Of a DNA stretch of 64,000 nt, positions 1 through 9,514 are shown one piece after another. Numbering within the stretch: position 1 is the stretch's first letter; each line of letters opens with the position of its first letter. Where the stretch lies: NCBI RefSeq assembly GCF_044336245.1, contig NZ_CP172346.1, positions 6,634,001 through 6,698,000 on the forward strand. Reading direction: 5' to 3'. Source of the stretch: Schlesneria sphaerica. GTDB lineage: Bacteria; Planctomycetota; Planctomycetia; Planctomycetales; Planctomycetaceae. The notes under the pieces are model-generated. The model was not told where the DNA came from and searched no databases. It was given only the letters and a program-made list of their open reading frames with translations. The position numbers were made by a program, and so were the translations under genes.

Positions 1-211
1 CGTTGCCCTTGGCGTCGATCAATGCCTGGGTCACCATGCAGAGGTGTTCGGTGTCGTCCGAAACCATGCCACGTCGGAAGAAGAAGCGTTGGCGATCGGG
101 AGGGCCGAGCAGTTTTGTGCCCCGTCGCCGCGAAAGTCCTTCATACGGCAGTCCCAGTGAGTCACCGACTGCTGTCCCGAGAATGCAGCCGACTACCTGA
201 TCTTCGGTCAT
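1..211 (-). CDS. ADP-ribosylglycohydrolase family protein (N-terminal part, cut by window edge)
   Basis: Reading the minus strand from an ATG at 209-211 gives 70 codons that stay open to the window edge. Residues 12-25 read GTAVGDSLGLPYEG and residues 51-54 are SDDT, the N-terminal glycine-rich and metal-binding signatures of the ADP-ribosylglycohydrolase (DraG/ARH) family. Such enzymes use two Mg ions to remove ADP-ribose from proteins or small molecules; the substrate cannot be told from this fragment. GGAG lies about 10 bases before the ATG. The gene follows sat on the same strand, but a hairpin at 299-327 separates them, so it probably has its own promoter in 212-298. The remaining metal ligands lie outside the window. 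Confidence 0.85.
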   Translation of the reverse strand, partial: MTEDQVVGCILGTAVGDSLGLPYEGLSRRRGTKLLGPPDRQRFFFRRGMVSDDTEHLCMVTQALIDAKGN

Positions 212-298
212 CGCCAAAACTCCAGTGCGAGCGGAGGACGACTACAGAAACGGGCACAGTGGTGAATTGTCGAAGGAGGCTCAGAGTCTATATACAGA

Positions 299-327
299 AA
301 CGGGGCGGTGATCGACACCGCCCCGTT
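299..327 (-). terminator. Hairpin terminator downstream of sat
   Basis: A perfect 12-bp inverted repeat (299-310 with 316-327) has a 5-base loop and a GC-rich stem. Read on the minus strand it is followed by a moderately T-rich stretch. It sits 68 bases after the sat stop codon and before the ADP-ribosylglycohydrolase gene, so it most likely ends sat transcription. Confidence 0.7.
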
Positions 328-394
328 CGTGATCGCTGTTCATTCGGCCTGCAAATCAGCCGACTGACACGAAAGCCACCTGATCATCTGGCGA

Positions 395-1654
<1,260 letters not shown>

Positions 1655-2072
1655 GAGATTCCTTCGCAAAAATGAGAGGCTTTTGACGTATCGGCCAGCG
1701 TTGTCGAGCCCATGATTTTTTGCGGCTCTCTTACCAATACCGTTCGAAATCTATCCTCAACGTGGACAGTTGCCGACCAGAGTTGGTGCGGCGGTCGAAA
1801 CTTAAAGTAACCATCGAAAAACTGCAAGCCGCGAATCGTCTTGTCAATCCAAGTCGGGCCTGCGGCGAGAAAATCGCAGTCACTGGACGCCAATCGGCCT
1901 GTCCGCGCCAGTTCGATTGAGATCGCATCAGGAGCCGAACGCATGCGCAAAACAGGCCGATCCTGTGTCTACTCAATGCGATGCTCACGCTGCTTGACCA
2001 GCACTTTGCAGGGTGTGTATCGTCAATCTCTGACCCCGGTCTCTCCTCTCAATTCGCTGAAGGTGCGCTCCC
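1655..2072. other. Divergent intergenic region, sat / sugar-binding lipoprotein
   Basis: These 418 bases separate two divergently transcribed genes and must hold both promoters. Short open frames occur on both strands but none has a convincing ribosome site or protein-like composition. I see no strong repeat or operator. Confidence 0.5.
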
Positions 2073-3215
2073 ATGACGCTGTCTCGTATTCTGCCCGGTC
2101 AGATCCTGCTGGTGCTCGTGTCACTGGTCTTCGTCGGATGTGAGCCGAATGTTCCTAAAAGCGAGACCGGGGACAAATCGGCCCCTTCCGCCAGTGCATC
2201 GGGATCACCGACGGGCACCTCGGGAACCTTGAAGCGTCTCATCATCCTCACCAATGGAGATTCCCCGTACTGGGACGCCTGCCGACAAGGCTTACTGGCG
2301 GCGGGAAGTGATCTGAAACTGAAGGACGACGGGCTGGTCGCGGAACTCGACGTCAACGACGGCACTGCTCAGGGACAACTCAGTAAACTTCAGCAGTACG
2401 CCACCCAGAGCGATATTGCGGGCGTCGGCGTTTCCGCTATTGATGCCAAAAATGTCGCGATCGCTGACGAACTTCGTTCGCTGCAGAAGAAGGGAATTAA
2501 GATCCTGACCATCGACTCGGACGTCGATCGGTCGCAATTCGCCGATGCCCGGTATGCCTTCATCGGTACGAACAACCTCGCAGGTGGCCGCTTGCTGGGA
2601 AAATGTGCAGCGGAATTGAAGCCCGAAGGTGGAGAATACGTCACCTTCGTTGGCTTCCGGGGAGCCCAGAACGCGATCGATCGCATCGAGGGGTTTGCCG
2701 AAGGGGCCGGCGAGAAGCTGAATTCCAAAGACACCATGGAAGATGGAACGGACAAAACAAAAGCACGCGACAACGTCCGTAACGCCATTCGGAATCATCC
2801 TGATCTGAACTTCCTGGTGGGGATCTGGTCATATAATGCTCCCGCCATCGTGGACGTTGTCAAAGAGTCAAACCGCCGGAAGGATTTCACGATTGTCGTA
2901 TTCGACGCCGAACCGACGGCGATTACGGCGATGAAAGAAGGAAACATCGACGCCATGGTCGTCCAGAACCCATTCGGCATGGGCTATGAAGGGATCCGGG
3001 CTCTGGCGGCTCTCGTTCGCGATCAGAAAGAGACTCTCACGGAGATGTTCCCCCGATATGGTCAGGATGGCGGGGATATCTTCGACACCGGCCTCAAAGT
3101 TGTGATTCCGTCAAATGAATCACCATTGAATCCCAATCACTTTGAGGGAGTCGAAGTGATCACGCTCGAGAAATTCCAAGAGTGGTTGAGCAAATACGAT
3201 CTCACCGGGTCCTGA
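2073..3215 (+). CDS. Sugar-type ABC transporter substrate-binding lipoprotein (RbsB/Peripla_BP_4 fold)
   Basis: The 380-residue protein starts with a lipoprotein signal (hydrophobic residues 10-21, lipobox ending in Cys23), followed by a Ser/Pro/Thr-rich linker to about residue 50. The rest resembles ribose/galactose-binding periplasmic proteins: it opens with a first strand 'LIILTNGDSPYWDACRQG', has 'VGVSAID' and 'TIDSDV' strands, and ends with 'DAMVVQNPFGMGYEGI', typical of cluster-B sugar binders. It would capture a sugar or similar ligand and pass it to the permease encoded 52 bases downstream. AAGGTG precedes the ATG. The ligand cannot be predicted. No ABC ATPase gene lies beside the pair. 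Confidence 0.88.
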   Translation: MTLSRILPGQILLVLVSLVFVGCEPNVPKSETGDKSAPSASASGSPTGTSGTLKRLIILTNGDSPYWDACRQGLLAAGSDLKLKDDGLVAELDVNDGTAQGQLSKLQQYATQSDIAGVGVSAIDAKNVAIADELRSLQKKGIKILTIDSDVDRSQFADARYAFIGTNNLAGGRLLGKCAAELKPEGGEYVTFVGFRGAQNAIDRIEGFAEGAGEKLNSKDTMEDGTDKTKARDNVRNAIRNHPDLNFLVGIWSYNAPAIVDVVKESNRRKDFTIVVFDAEPTAITAMKEGNIDAMVVQNPFGMGYEGIRALAALVRDQKETLTEMFPRYGQDGGDIFDTGLKVVIPSNESPLNPNHFEGVEVITLEKFQEWLSKYDLTGS

Positions 3216-3267
3216 TCTTCATTTCTGCCCCCCCTCCCTTTTGCCACCCCATTGATCGCGAGTCTGT

Positions 3268-4977
3268 ATGAACACTTCTGTTGTCGCGGCGCTGATTGCG
3301 ATGATCATCGCGGCAGTCACTATGATTGGCTTGCGTCGATTGATCGCACAAAACGCTGCCCAGCGACACCAGCTTGGTTTAGTGGCGGCGATCTTCATCG
3401 TGCTGTGCTGTACGACGTTACTGGATGAACAGCATAACTACGTCGTAAAGTGGGAACTCAGTCTGATCGACCTGCTGCGCCAGACGACGATGCTGGCGCT
3501 CATTTCCTTCGGCGCCGCAATCGTGATCATAGCGGGAGGGATCGACCTCTCTGCGGGATCGGTGATCGCGTTCAGTGCGTCCATCTGTGCGTCGTTTATG
3601 GTGCTGCTCGCCCCGGAGGCGGTGAATCAATCGTTACCGCTGGGGACGGGGGTCATTGCGACCGCAATTGCGGGGACGCTGATCGTCGGACTGTTAATCG
3701 GCAGCCTGCATGCGTGGCTGATTACGGAAGTTGGGCTCCCCCCATTCGTCGCGACACTGGGGACGCTCGTGGGTCTGCGCAGCCTGGCACGAGCCATCGT
3801 CGAAAGTGTGACCCAGACGATGCTGGGGGGAGCGCGCACCCAGATCAATATCGCGGATCGTCCGTTCCGTGAATTGTCGGGCGCGATTTCCGGAACCGTC
3901 TGGAACCTGACAATCCTGGTCGCAGTCGTCGCGATCGTGCTCTGGTTGTTGATGAGCAGGACCGTCACTGGTCGCCACTTGTATGCCTTGGGAGGGAATG
4001 AGCAGGCGGCGCGACTTAGTGGGATTCAGACGAACCGATTGAAGTGGCTCGCCTACAGTATCAGTGCCGTGCTGTCCTCAATGGTGGGGATACTTTCTGT
4101 CAGCCAGTTGAGTGTCGCGGATCCGCAGACCCTCGCACGGGGGTACGAACTGAATGCCATCGCTGCTTCGGTCGTCGGAGGCTGCAGCCTGCAAGGAGGC
4201 GTCGGCACGATTCAGGGGACGCTTCTCGGGGCACTGTTTCTGCGCGTCGTCATCGACGGTGTGGCGAAGATCATCAAGACAGGTGCTGACGTCTACGAAG
4301 GATTGATCGTCGGGGTGCTGGTCGTCTTTGCGGTCACGTTCACCAAAACTTCGACGAGCCTCTCGTTTGGCAACCGACGCTTGTTTAAGGGCCCATTGGG
4401 CTGGGTCACGATTCTCAATCTGACACTGCTGTCGGCTGTGATGACGGCGTTGCTGGGGGCAAAGCTGTTGAAGGGCCAGATTCAAATGGACGCGGCCTGG
4501 CTCGCCACTGTGGCGGCTGTCGCCACCTTATGTCTGCTGTTGCTGGTTCGATCCAACTTGAAACCTCAGCTCAAGCAGATACTCGGAGTCGTTTGGGCGG
4601 TTGGTGTGATTGGTGCGGTCATCGGACTCGACGGACTCTACCCCGGTGCGCAGCGACGCGCTGCGGTAGGAATGGTTCAACGGTTGGGGGGATCGATCAC
4701 TCAGGATGAGGACGGATCGATCAACGCAGACCTCGGTGGAACCGAGTGCCACGACGCTGACCTGAAACGTCTGCTTCCGAGGCTGAAGTACTTCTCCAAA
4801 ATCGGGTCGCTTGGTGTGAATAACACTTCGGTAACAGATTCGGGCCTCGATGCGATCGGCAAGACATTCCAGGGATCGCAGACCCCCGCGCGCGTCAATG
4901 TGACAGGCTCGCAGGTTACGCCGAGCGGTGTCAGGAAACTGCAACGCACTCTGGATGGCGTCGAAGTTCTCCACTGA
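3268..4977 (+). CDS. RbsC-type ABC transporter permease with an extra membrane segment and leucine-rich-repeat tail
   Basis: Residues about 1-360 match the branched-chain/ribose permease family (RbsC), including 'GGIDLSAGSVIAF' and the conserved region 'ALGGNEQAARLSGI' facing the ATPase. RbsC proteins are normally about 320 residues, but this one is 569. After the core come about three more hydrophobic segments (roughly 375-465). A C-terminal domain (about 485-569) follows, in which 'NNTSVTDSGLDAIG' and 'VTGSQVTPSGVRKL' look like two planctomycete-type leucine-rich repeats. The protein should sit in the inner membrane and take substrate from the lipoprotein encoded upstream. The role of the tail is unknown. 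No ATPase gene is adjacent, so a shared ATPase encoded elsewhere is likely. Confidence 0.88.
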   Translation: MNTSVVAALIAMIIAAVTMIGLRRLIAQNAAQRHQLGLVAAIFIVLCCTTLLDEQHNYVVKWELSLIDLLRQTTMLALISFGAAIVIIAGGIDLSAGSVIAFSASICASFMVLLAPEAVNQSLPLGTGVIATAIAGTLIVGLLIGSLHAWLITEVGLPPFVATLGTLVGLRSLARAIVESVTQTMLGGARTQINIADRPFRELSGAISGTVWNLTILVAVVAIVLWLLMSRTVTGRHLYALGGNEQAARLSGIQTNRLKWLAYSISAVLSSMVGILSVSQLSVADPQTLARGYELNAIAASVVGGCSLQGGVGTIQGTLLGALFLRVVIDGVAKIIKTGADVYEGLIVGVLVVFAVTFTKTSTSLSFGNRRLFKGPLGWVTILNLTLLSAVMTALLGAKLLKGQIQMDAAWLATVAAVATLCLLLLVRSNLKPQLKQILGVVWAVGVIGAVIGLDGLYPGAQRRAAVGMVQRLGGSITQDEDGSINADLGGTECHDADLKRLLPRLKYFSKIGSLGVNNTSVTDSGLDAIGKTFQGSQTPARVNVTGSQVTPSGVRKLQRTLDGVEVLH

Positions 4978-5334
4978 TCGGCACTGAAGGCGAATCGGCA
5001 TTGAGGACGAAGATCGCCACCAACTGAGTTTCGAGCCAGACGTCTCCATCTCCGCAAGTGGTTTGCGATCTTCCTTTCGGAAATTGGAAGCCTCGCTTGA
5101 GGAGTGCTCCCTGAAAGATGTGAGTCTTCAAATTGAGGACGTCCCTGCGCTTCGCGTTCCCGAATTGCGAGAGCCGATCTTGGCGAATTGGGTGATATCC
5201 AGACCGCTTTTGATTCGATCTCTGACGGCGGAAATGGTACGTTGCGACATTGCTCGAAAGATCCGTAGCGGCGCGAGTCGCCATTATCTGGCGCTCGCGG
5301 AATTCATTTACTGGAAACATCGGGAACACTGAGA
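4978..5334. other. Intergenic region before the enolase-superfamily gene
   Basis: This stretch of 357 bases has no supported gene. An 89-codon frame on the plus strand exists but lacks a ribosome site and recognisable motifs. It probably holds the promoter of the downstream gene. Confidence 0.5.
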
Positions 5335-6729
5335 ATGCAGCAACGAAGTGACATCTCTTACAGTCCACGGATGAGCCGTCGAGACGTTTTGCGGTGGGGC
5401 GCAATGGCGAGCAGCGCAGCTCTGCTTGGACACTGGTCTGCTCCCCAACTGCCGGCGGCCGTGTCGTCGACCTGGCTGACGATCGAAAAGATTGAGCGAA
5501 CGACACTTCATCTTCCGTTCCGTGAAATCCCTGCCCGTGCGATGGCGCGCGAGATTCCGCATTGGCAGTATCTGGAGATCTGCGAAGTTACTCTGAAGTC
5601 CGGGAAAACCGGGTTCGGTGAGACAATGCTGTTCTATACCTGGGGAACCACCAGCGATCAGGCTGTCGAACGCTGTCGGGGGAAGAATGCGGCAGAAATG
5701 ATGTGGGACGATTCTCTGGGAGCCGGATTGCAGATGGCGCTCTTCGACGCCGTGGCCCGGACGCTGGAAGTCCCGTTGCATGCTCTCTTGGGTAAGAAGC
5801 ACTACCCCCGGACTCCGCTTTCATGGTGGAATATCGACCTCCCCCCCGAAGACCTGGCGAGCGAATGTGCACTTGCCTACAAGTCAGGGTACATGTCTCT
5901 GAAGACTAAAGGTCGGCCCTGGTTTGATTTGTGGAAGCAGATCAAACTGTCGATCAAGGTAGTTCCTGAGTCGTTCAAGATCGACATGGATTTCAATGAC
6001 ACGTTGCTGACCGCGGAGCGGGCGATTCCGATTCTGAAGGAGTTTGACAGTATTCCCCAAGTCGACATCTGGGAAGGTCCGCTTCCTCAGGCGGACCTGG
6101 AGGGAAATCACCAGTTGAAAGAGGCACTCAAGGCCAAGGTCGCGCTCCACTACGGTAACCCTGATCCGTGGGACATGCTGAAGACAGACGCCTGCGACGG
6201 CTTCGTGGTGGGTGGAGGCGCATCCACGCTGATGCGAACGGGAGCGGTTTGTGCCATGTCACGAAAGCCGTTCTGGCTGCAACTGGTCGGCTCGTCCGTC
6301 ACTGCCGCTCACTCATTGCATTTCGGTGGCGTTCTGGAATGGGCCAAATGGCCGGCAGTGAACTGTCACCAGCTATTCGACGTATCGACACTCACGGCTC
6401 CGATCGTGGTTGAGAATGGCACTGCGATTGTCCCGGACGCCCCGGGTGTTGGCTTTGAGCTGAATCGTGACGTACTGAAGAAGTACGCTGTGACGAAGCC
6501 AGCCACGCGACCAGAGCCCCAGCGGCTGCTGGAAACAACGTGGCCAGACGGTCGGACGATGTACACGGCGAGTAACGGCACCGTGAACTACATGCTCACC
6601 CACGCCATCGCCGGACGAATGCCCTATTTCGAGAAAGGGGTTAACACCCGATTGGTTCCCGATGATGGTTCCGCCAAATGGCGAGACCTGGTCGAAAAGT
6701 CGCGAGAAAAACCTTACATGGTGAAATAG
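5335..6729 (+). CDS. Enolase-superfamily (mandelate racemase/muconate cycloisomerase-like) protein with Tat signal
   Basis: The 464-residue protein begins with a twin-arginine signal (SRRDVLR at residues 14-20, then a hydrophobic stretch to about 43), so it should be exported folded by the Tat system. The mature part resembles the MR/MLE group: an N-terminal capping domain, then a barrel with the KTK base motif (Lys190, Lys192) and acidic candidates Asp217/Asp219 and Glu247 (in WEGP). The third metal ligand is not obvious; Asp277 in 'NPDPW' is a candidate. These enzymes abstract a proton alpha to a carboxylate, often in acid-sugar or dipeptide metabolism. Position after the sugar transporter genes suggests a linked role, but a 357-base gap separates them. 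Confidence 0.8.
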   Translation: MQQRSDISYSPRMSRRDVLRWGAMASSAALLGHWSAPQLPAAVSSTWLTIEKIERTTLHLPFREIPARAMAREIPHWQYLEICEVTLKSGKTGFGETMLFYTWGTTSDQAVERCRGKNAAEMMWDDSLGAGLQMALFDAVARTLEVPLHALLGKKHYPRTPLSWWNIDLPPEDLASECALAYKSGYMSLKTKGRPWFDLWKQIKLSIKVVPESFKIDMDFNDTLLTAERAIPILKEFDSIPQVDIWEGPLPQADLEGNHQLKEALKAKVALHYGNPDPWDMLKTDACDGFVVGGGASTLMRTGAVCAMSRKPFWLQLVGSSVTAAHSLHFGGVLEWAKWPAVNCHQLFDVSTLTAPIVVENGTAIVPDAPGVGFELNRDVLKKYAVTKPATRPEPQRLLETTWPDGRTMYTASNGTVNYMLTHAIAGRMPYFEKGVNTRLVPDDGSAKWRDLVEKSREKPYMVK

Positions 6730-6740
6730 ACAACCGAACG

Positions 6741-6773
6741 AAAAGAACCGGGGGAATCTCTCCGGTTCTTTTC
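6741..6773 (+). terminator. Rho-independent terminator after the enolase-superfamily gene
   Basis: An 11-bp perfect inverted repeat (6741-6751 with 6762-6772) begins with four A and ends with four T, so it could act in both directions. It lies 11 bases after the stop codon. Confidence 0.85.
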
Positions 6774-7004
6774 ATTTCCTGACTTGCACGAATCACAGTG
6801 GATGGGGTGAAGATGCTGCAGGTAGTCTCGCCCTGTCTCATGCTCGCCGCCAGAATGTCAGATTGCGAGTGGAATCGTCGCTAAGTCAATTCAAGTCAAT
6901 GACTTCAATATCAGGTGTCTGTCTGTGAAACCCGTCTTTCACCGATTCGCACTGTCGGCTAAAATTGCCTCATCGAATTTTGACTCTCCGGGAAAGGACG
7001 CCCG

Positions 7005-7853
7005 ATGCGCAGCATTTGTGTGATGAATCAGAAGGGTGGCGTTGGCAAGACGACTACCAGTGTGAATCTTGCGGCTGGTCTCGCAAAGCAGGGCCGTCGT
7101 GTCTGTCTGATCGATCTGGATCCACAAGGCCACGCATCCCTGCATATGGGTGTGGATGCATTTGGGCAGACTCCGACCGTCTACGATGTTTTCTCCGGTC
7201 GGAAGTCGATGGCCGACGTTAAGCAGCTCGCAGTCGACAACCTGTGGGTCGTCCCGTCTGACCTCGATCTGGCGGCGACCGAAGTCGAACTTGTCGACAT
7301 GCAGGGGCGTGAACTGATCCTGCGCAATGCCATTGAAAAGCTTTGCCAGCAGCAACCGCTGGATTATGTGGTCATGGATTGCCCCCCTTCCCTGGGTGTT
7401 CTCACGATCAACGCCTTGACGGCTGCGAAAGAAGTCTTCATCCCTCTGCAGCCGCATTTTCTAGCCTTGCAGGGCTTGTCAAAACTGTTCGAAACGACCG
7501 CCCTGGTGAAGCGCCGACTGAATCGCGATCTGATCGTCAGCGGAATCGTGCTGTGCCTGTATGAAACATCGACGCGACTGGCTGCCGATATTACCGACGA
7601 CCTGATCCACTTCCTGGAACAGAGTGACCCACGGGCTCCCTGGAAGAACGCTCGAATCTTCGAAAGCCGTATCCGACGTAACATCAAGCTGGCGGAATCC
7701 CCCAGCTTCGGTCAGTCCATTTTTGACTACGCTCCGAAGAGTCCCGGTGCCATCGACTACGGAGCTCTCGTCGCGGAAGTTCTCGGAGCAGAAGTGGCCA
7801 ATGCCGAGCCTGTCGCTCCAGTCCAACAGGCGGTTGACGCAATAGCTGCTTAG
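7005..7853 (+). CDS. ParA/Soj family ATPase (orphan)
   Basis: The 282-residue protein carries the deviant Walker A motif KGGVGKTT (residues 10-17), 'LIDLDPQG' (Walker A' region) and 'VVMDCPPSLG' (Walker B region), the standard set of ParA/MinD ATPases. These dimerise on ATP and position DNA or other cargo in the cell. The length and the ending 'GAIDYGALVAEVLG' fit the Soj type. A GGAAAGGA ribosome site stands just upstream. There is no parB gene or obvious parS cluster next to it, so it may serve chromosome segregation with a distant ParB, or position another cargo. Confidence 0.9.
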   Translation: MRSICVMNQKGGVGKTTTSVNLAAGLAKQGRRVCLIDLDPQGHASLHMGVDAFGQTPTVYDVFSGRKSMADVKQLAVDNLWVVPSDLDLAATEVELVDMQGRELILRNAIEKLCQQQPLDYVVMDCPPSLGVLTINALTAAKEVFIPLQPHFLALQGLSKLFETTALVKRRLNRDLIVSGIVLCLYETSTRLAADITDDLIHFLEQSDPRAPWKNARIFESRIRRNIKLAESPSFGQSIFDYAPKSPGAIDYGALVAEVLGAEVANAEPVAPVQQAVDAIAA

Positions 7854-7893
7854 GCCACCTTCTGCAACAACACCTTTCGAACTCGTTTCTGTT

Positions 7894-7921
7894 CAAGCCC
7901 GCCCAGTTCTGGACGGGCTTG
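7894..7921 (+). terminator. Possible hairpin terminator after the parA-like gene
   Basis: An 8-bp inverted repeat (7894-7901 with 7914-7921), extended by further imperfect pairs, lies 40 bases after the stop codon. The following bases are only weakly T-rich, so termination may be inefficient. Confidence 0.5.
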
Positions 7922-8515
7922 CTTGCATTCGGCCTTAACACACCAGGCGCTCAGAAGCGTGCCCATCGCTGATGGTTGGGTGGAACAAGCAGCATTGTTT
8001 CCGTAGAGGCGTGCGGTTTCGGAAACACGAAACTGCATGCTGCAAGCTTGATGCATCGAAAGGACTTATGAGTCGGGGCTGGAACTGCTTGAAAATCCAG
8101 GATGAGGCGACAGTGTCAGACGGGGACAGTCTGGCGCGGTGGCGAATCAATCGCCTGCGGACCCGCTTCAGAAAGCGGACAACGCGGTGCTCTCGGTCAT
8201 CTTAAGAGTCGTAAGTTGCTGTTTGCGTAAATGCTTTGATTAGGTCAGACGATTCGCAGGCTCGCATTTGTGAATGCTGACGATGATCCTGACAGTCTCG
8301 TTAGTTCTGTAATCGCGATGTTTTCGAACCCGGTCTCAGGGATAGGTGACCGCTGATCCGTCGATGCGCCATTGTTGCCGTTTGGTTGAGACCCCGTCTA
8401 CAATGAGGGGACGGTTGGCGGTTTGCATGGTCTATTCCTGTTTCTGCCTCTTGCAACTCGCCACTGTGATGCACGTGACGCCCCTACTTGTCCAGTGCGG
8501 AGGAGCACAGGCGAG
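7922..8515. other. Intergenic region, parA-like gene / HNH gene
   Basis: Nearly 600 bases without a supported gene. Open frames on both strands are short and lack ribosome sites. I see no tRNA signature, clear repeat or known leader; the region should include the HNH gene promoter. Confidence 0.5.
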
Positions 8516-9127
8516 ATGATTGCAGCACACAGTCCGGCGATTCAGTCGAGCGTACTGGCACTGAATCGTCACTATCTTCCGGTGCATGTTCTTTCAGTCA
8601 GTCGCGCCTTCTGCCTGCTCTATAAAGGGGCCGCTGAAGTCATCTCCGTCGACGACGGTACGTTTCATTCGTACGACTTCGAGAACTGGGTGGAGATGGG
8701 TTTTCTCCGTCTCGAAATGGATGACCGGGAGGATGTGGACTGGATTCGCGCGGTGAACTTTGAAATCCAGGTCCCTCGTATTGTTCGGTTGCTCCGCTAT
8801 GACCGATTGCCCCGAAATGGGGTCAAGTTCAATCGCCGCAACATTTTCCTACGGGATGAGAACCGCTGCCAGTACTGCGGAAAACGCTTCGGAACACATC
8901 GGCTCAGCCTTGATCATGTGATGCCCAAAAGTCGTGGAGGGCCAACCAACTGGGAAAACATCGTCTGCTGCTGTCTGGATTGCAATGTGCGAAAGGGGGG
9001 GCGTACTCCCTATGAAGCGAACATGAAGCTGATGAAGCAGCCTCACAAACCAGCGAGAAATCCGTTGTTGTTTCATCATTTGAGTAGCCGCAAGTACGAC
9101 TGCTGGCGGACTTTTCTAAGCGATTGA
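8516..9127 (+). CDS. HNH endonuclease family protein
   Basis: The 203-residue protein has a C-terminal HNH nuclease domain: CQYC (Cys118/Cys121) and CLDC (Cys153/Cys156) bind structural zinc, Asp133-His134 form the 'DH' start of the active site, and the motif runs on through Asn148 to Asn157 and Lys160 with 'RKGGRTPYEA'. The N-terminal 100 residues match the conserved extension of stand-alone bacterial HNH proteins, which occur widely with no known partner. I prefer the ATG at 8516, preceded by GGAGGA 11 bases upstream, over a longer form starting at 8423 whose extra 31 residues look non-coding. It stands alone, away from restriction or phage genes. Its cellular role is unknown. Confidence 0.88.
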   Translation: MIAAHSPAIQSSVLALNRHYLPVHVLSVSRAFCLLYKGAAEVISVDDGTFHSYDFENWVEMGFLRLEMDDREDVDWIRAVNFEIQVPRIVRLLRYDRLPRNGVKFNRRNIFLRDENRCQYCGKRFGTHRLSLDHVMPKSRGGPTNWENIVCCCLDCNVRKGGRTPYEANMKLMKQPHKPARNPLLFHHLSSRKYDCWRTFLSD

Positions 9128-9514
9128 TCTGCTTCGCACGAATGCGCATCCGAGATGAATCGCGCGCCCGGACGCCGTTTCGCGGTCGTCCCGGGGTGCC
9201 AGTCGGGTTCCAGCACGGAGACTTTCGCACTTTGACACAGTGATTTAGGGTCCAGTGGAAGGTGACTCTGCCGGGTTCGGGGCACCTGGGCACGCCTCAC
9301 GGCCACGAGCGTCAAAGCATGAGAAACCTGTCCCGAGGCATTTCGATTTTGAAACCGCATTGACGGAACCGCCTGACGTGAGGATGATTGCGGGCATCAG
9401 AAGTTAACCTGATGGATCCGGCGGAGTCCGGACCTGACTCGGGAAGTTCCTTCACGGATCCTGAGCGACGAATTGGACGAAGAGCGTTAGTCAATCAGCC
9501 AAGGATGGCGGACA
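9128..9514. other. Intergenic region before hldE
   Basis: This 387-base gap has no supported gene. It should hold the promoter of the LPS core operon; I cannot point to a specific site. Confidence 0.5.

Noticed and set aside
5063..5332. 89-codon plus-strand frame before the enolase-superfamily gene
   Set aside because: Lacks a ribosome site and any motif; considered non-coding.
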